From VRUE01 sp963702955 (GTDB taxonomy: Bacteria; Actinomycetota; Thermoleophilia; Solirubrobacterales; 70-9), in contig OY969774.1 of NCBI GenBank assembly GCA_963702955.1, forward strand, positions 1,922,001-1,986,000: a stretch of 64,000 nt of DNA, written 5' to 3'. Shown here piece by piece: positions 61,498 to 64,000 of this stretch (position 1 is its first letter; each line of letters begins with the position of its first letter). Position numbers and translations under genes: made by a program. The notes beneath the pieces were generated by a model, which saw only the letters and a program-made list of their open reading frames with translations, was not told the DNA's origin and ran no database searches.

Positions 61498-62034
61498 CTA
61501 CTCGCCGGCTGGGGCGGGCTCGTCCTCGCCGCTCTCGGCGGGCGGCTCGGGAACCTCGGGCGCCGGCTCCGCGGGAGGCTCGGCTACGGCCGCGGGGGCG
61601 GCCGGCTCAGCCGACGCAGGCTCGGCGGCGGCAGGTGGCTCGGGCTCGACAGCCGCCTCGGCCGGTGGAGCGGCGGCGGGCCGCTCGCGCGAGGCGGCGG
61701 GGCCGGGCGCGCTGGTCGCCGGCGGCACCACCACCGGCGCGTCGGCGTCGACTTTGAAGATCCGGAAGCGGAGCACGCCCTCGGCGATCCGCAGGTTGTG
61801 GTTGAGCTGCTCGAGCAGCTCGGTCGGCGCCTCGAAGCGGTACCAGCGGTAGTCGGCCTCGTTGCGCTGGGCGATCTCGTAGGCCAGCTTGCGCAGGCCC
61901 CAGTTGTTCTCGTGCTTCAGTGTCCCGCCGGCCTCGATCTGCGATTTCGCCTCCTCGGCGACCGCGTCCCGGCCAGGGGCGTCCCGCCCGGGGTCGAGCA
62001 TCAGGACCAACTCGTATTCGCGCTGCGCGGCCAA
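61498..62034 (-). CDS. rpsF: 30S ribosomal protein S6 with long Pro/Ala-rich tail
   Basis: 178 residues. The S6 core is 1-98 (REYELVLMLDPG; HENNWGLRKLAYEI; ADYRWYRFEAP; EGVLRFRIFKVD). The remaining 80 residues are Ala, Pro and Glu only, with few others, against about 95-100 residues in most S6. The start is TTG 62034, with a TATAGT -10 box 11 nt upstream (62051-62046). Confidence 0.93.
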   Translation of the reverse strand: MAAQREYELVLMLDPGRDAPGRDAVAEEAKSQIEAGGTLKHENNWGLRKLAYEIAQRNEADYRWYRFEAPTELLEQLNHNLRIAEGVLRFRIFKVDADAPVVVPPATSAPGPAASRERPAAAPPAEAAVEPEPPAAAEPASAEPAAPAAVAEPPAEPAPEVPEPPAESGEDEPAPAGE

Positions 62035-62045
62035 AACGGCGAGGG

Positions 62046-62051
62046 ACTATA
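62046..62051 (-). promoter_or_regulatory. -10 box of the rpsF operon
   Basis: TATAGT on the minus strand (62051-62046) lies 11 nt before the TTG start of rpsF. No convincing -35 is seen. It sits between palindromic element C and the gene. Confidence 0.4.
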
Positions 62052-62083
62052 GCGGTGCTGCGTCGTTCACCTCGGGCGGGTTG

Positions 62084-62192
62084 GGGCGTCGGGTGACCCT
62101 TCCGGCTCAACTTTTTGGCGGGCGACGGGCCGTCTCTCGTCGACTGCCTCGGGCCAAAAAGTACATGCCGCCGGAAGGGTCACCCGACGCCC
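62084..62192. repeat. Palindromic element, copy C (109 bp)
   Basis: Perfect 23-bp arms at 62084-62106 and 62170-62192. The core has the same asymmetric boxes as A and B: CTCAACTTTTTGG on the left and CCAAAAAGTACATG on the right. Orientation as in A. It lies 24 bp downstream of the Pro-rich gene stop and about 50 bp upstream of the rpsF start. Confidence 0.85.
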
Positions 62193-62216
62193 TTTCCAGA
62201 CTCGAGAGGAGGATCG

Positions 62217-62618
62217 CTAACGGGGCGCAAACTCTTCGGAGCCGTCGGTAGTAGGCGGCGTAGGCGCTGGTGAAGGAGCTTCCGGCGGGGGCGGGGGTTC
62301 CGGCGTCGGGGAGGGAGCTTCGGGCGCTGGTGGAGCTTCCGGAGGAGGCGCAGGTGGGGGGATAGCGACAGCCCTTCGCCGATGACGCTTCGGCTTCGGT
62401 TGGGAATGCGTGAGCTTCTTGACCCTTTTGTGGCCCCGCGGCTTCGGGGTCCGTGGTGGCGACGGAGAAACACGCAGCTTTGGAAGCCCGACATCGGCCG
62501 GCACCGGCGGTGGCTCGGGAGGCTTGAGCAAGCCGGGGAGAAGCTGCAACGCCAGCAGCCCACCCAGAACGACCGCAGCTCCTTTCCAAGCTGCCTTCCA
62601 ACGAACGCGCAGTCCCAT
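62217..62618 (-). CDS. Membrane-anchored proline-rich hypothetical protein
   Basis: 133 residues. One N-terminal hydrophobic helix (about 13-31, GAAVVLGGLLALQLLPGLL) after a basic start, a Lys/Arg-rich stretch (near 60-84), and a Pro/Ala/Glu-rich tail (about 85-125). Low complexity makes gene status less sure, but length, start and strand fit between otsA and rpsF. It could be a wall- or periplasm-spanning linker; function unknown. Confidence 0.5.
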   Translation of the reverse strand: MGLRVRWKAAWKGAAVVLGGLLALQLLPGLLKPPEPPPVPADVGLPKLRVSPSPPRTPKPRGHKRVKKLTHSQPKPKRHRRRAVAIPPPAPPPEAPPAPEAPSPTPEPPPPPEAPSPAPTPPTTDGSEEFAPR

Positions 62619-62655
62619 ACAGCTTCAAGCTGCCAGCGCGAGAAATTCGCCCCCT

Positions 62656-64000
62656 CTACGCCACCGCTTCGCGCAACTCCGCGATGTCCTTCAACTGGTC
62701 GTCGACCCAATCCCCCGGATTGCGAGCGAAGATGATCTCTTTCAGGTGCTGCGCCCGCACCCGCCGCTCCTCGGGGTCCATCGTCAGCGCCCGGTAGATC
62801 GCGTCGGACTGCTCCTGGATGTCGAACGGGTTGACCGAGAGGACGCAGTCGGCCAGCTCCTCGTGCGAGCCGGTGTTCTCGGAGAGCATCAGCACGCCGT
62901 CGCGGGTGTTGACCGCCGGCGCCTCCTTGGCGACCAGGTTCATCCCGTCGAAGATCGAGTTGACCATCAGGAGGTCGAAGTGCTTGTAGCGGGCGACCGC
63001 CTCGGGGAAGTTCTCGTAGATCTTCAGGTCGATCGGCATCCAGTCGGTGGTGCCGTGCTTGTGGTTGACGACCGCGACCAAGGCCTCGATCCGCTCCAGG
63101 TACTCGGCGTACTCCGGAACGTCCTGGCGCGAAGGCTGCAGGTGGGCGATGAAGGTGACCTTCTCGCGGAACTCCGGGTGCTGCTCGAGGAAGACGTCGA
63201 AGGCGGTGAAGCCGCGCAGCACGTTCTTCGAGAGGTCGGCGCGGTCAACGCGGAGGATCAGGTGCTCGCGCCGGCGCCGCTGCACCTCGCGCTCGTACTC
63301 GGCCACCTCGGCGGTTTCGGCGACCCGCCGCAGCCGTTCGGCGTCGATCGAGAGCGGGTAGGCGCGGGCCCTGGTCTCGCCGCCGGCGTGGCGGACGACG
63401 ACCTCCTCGTAGTCAACGTCGGCCTCCAGCAGTTCGTCGCAGCAGCGGAGGAAGTTCATGCAGTGGGCGTGGGTATGGAAGCCGATGATGTCGTTGGCGA
63501 GCATGCCGCGGAAGATCGCCTCGCGGATCCGTCCCGGCAGCACCCGCCAGCCGTCCGGCTGCGCCCAGGGGATGTGGACGAAGTGGTGCAGGAAGGCGTC
63601 GGGCCGCTGGGCGCGGATCATCCCGGGAGCGGTGTAGAGGTGGTAGTCGTGCAGCATCACCAGCGGCCGCTCGCGGTCCTCGATCTGTCCCAGCACGGCG
63701 CGGGCGATGTCGCGGTTGACGGCCTGGTAGCCGTAGTCCCAAGCGTCGAGCTCCTCCTGGCGGATGTCGGGCGCGTTGGAGAGGTCCCAGAGGTAGTGCT
63801 GGACGAACCAGAGGATCGGGTTGGCGATCACGTTGTAGAAGCGGTCGTAGGCTTCGGCGTCGCTCTCGACCAGCAGCACCCGGTACTCGATCCCGTCGAT
63901 CGAGAGCTCGACCGGGCCGCCCTCCTGCTCGGAGACGGCGACGTCCTCGTCGGTCATCGCCGAGGCGATCCAGAGCGCCTCGCGGTGGGAGACCAGCCCC
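62656..64000 (-). CDS. otsA: Trehalose-6-phosphate synthase (GT20), partial at the right edge
   Basis: Transfers glucose from a nucleotide sugar to glucose-6-phosphate to give trehalose-6-phosphate. 447 residues are visible; the frame is open to the window edge (GLVSHREALWIAS before an internal Met), so the N-terminus is outside. Blocks: ILWFVQHYLWDL, MLHDYHLYTAPGMIR, FLHHFVHIPWAQPDGWRVLP, IIGFHTHAHCMNFLRCC, LILRVDRADLSKNV, and FDGMNLVAKEAPAVN with VLMLSENTGSHEEL. All match GT20 donor- and acceptor-site motifs. Confidence 0.93.
   Translation of the reverse strand, partial: GLVSHREALWIASAMTDEDVAVSEQEGGPVELSIDGIEYRVLLVESDAEAYDRFYNVIANPILWFVQHYLWDLSNAPDIRQEELDAWDYGYQAVNRDIARAVLGQIEDRERPLVMLHDYHLYTAPGMIRAQRPDAFLHHFVHIPWAQPDGWRVLPGRIREAIFRGMLANDIIGFHTHAHCMNFLRCCDELLEADVDYEEVVVRHAGGETRARAYPLSIDAERLRRVAETAEVAEYEREVQRRRREHLILRVDRADLSKNVLRGFTAFDVFLEQHPEFREKVTFIAHLQPSRQDVPEYAEYLERIEALVAVVNHKHGTTDWMPIDLKIYENFPEAVARYKHFDLLMVNSIFDGMNLVAKEAPAVNTRDGVLMLSENTGSHEELADCVLSVNPFDIQEQSDAIYRALTMDPEERRVRAQHLKEIIFARNPGDWVDDQLKDIAELREAVA

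Overview
The window is chromosomal DNA from a GC-rich actinobacterium. Three things together suggest the class Thermoleophilia (Solirubrobacterales-like): the gene order around dnaA, a Rieske/cytochrome b6/subunit IV-cytochrome c complex next to menG and a polyprenyl synthase, and large MMPL and MCE clusters with lineage-type secreted proteins. This placement is inference from gene content; no 16S rRNA is present.

Region 1 (1-10.7 kb) is the replication-origin neighbourhood. On the minus strand lie gyrB (partial), a DUF721 gene, recF, dnaN and dnaA. On the plus strand lie rpmH, rnpA, yidD, yidC, jag, rsmG, parA and parB. A parS-like 16-mer overlaps the rnpA/yidD junction, and degenerate DnaA boxes lie between dnaN and dnaA. 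Region 2 (10.7-20.3 kb) has an orphan AbiEi-like antitoxin gene, tRNA-Ile(GAT), a bifunctional-nuclease-family gene, ddl with an aminotransferase, an alkaline-phosphatase-superfamily gene coupled to a GT-C membrane protein, a Fic gene with a 3' frameshift, and a YmdB-type phosphodiesterase. Region 3 (20.3-26.3 kb) has an ABC exporter pair, then hemB, a fused AhbA/AhbB-like siroheme decarboxylase, hemL and a small gene. Region 4 (26.3-30.8 kb) has two secreted-protein genes and an MMPL transporter gene. Region 5 (30.8-37.7 kb) is respiratory and secretory: qcrA, qcrB, qcrC, menG, polyprenyl synthase, tatA, tatC, a frameshifted membrane gene and tRNA-Lys(CTT); a truncated toxin-like/RHH pair and a zinc-ribbon gene lie among them. 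Region 6 (37.7-53.3 kb) has three more secreted paralogues, a second MMPL gene, six translationally coupled MCE genes without YrbE permeases or ATPase, and a TetR regulator. Region 7 (53.3-64 kb) has purA, a DnaC/DnaI-like loader gene, dnaB with two inteins, a membrane protein, rplI, rpsR, ssb, rpsF, a Pro-rich protein and otsA (partial).

The most unusual features are: (i) a three-copy intergenic palindromic element with conserved asymmetric inner boxes and locus-specific perfect arms, among several other long perfect hairpins; (ii) a four-member family of secreted four-cysteine proteins that flanks the MMPL and MCE genes; (iii) dnaB interrupted by two LAGLIDADG inteins; (iv) a fused AhbAB between hemB and hemL; (v) two apparent frameshifts (Fic 3' end, and a C9 tract after tatC). 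Many genes overlap by 4 bp (ATGA/GTGA), which indicates translational coupling. Several accessory genes have a -10 box so close to the start codon that a leaderless mRNA is likely.
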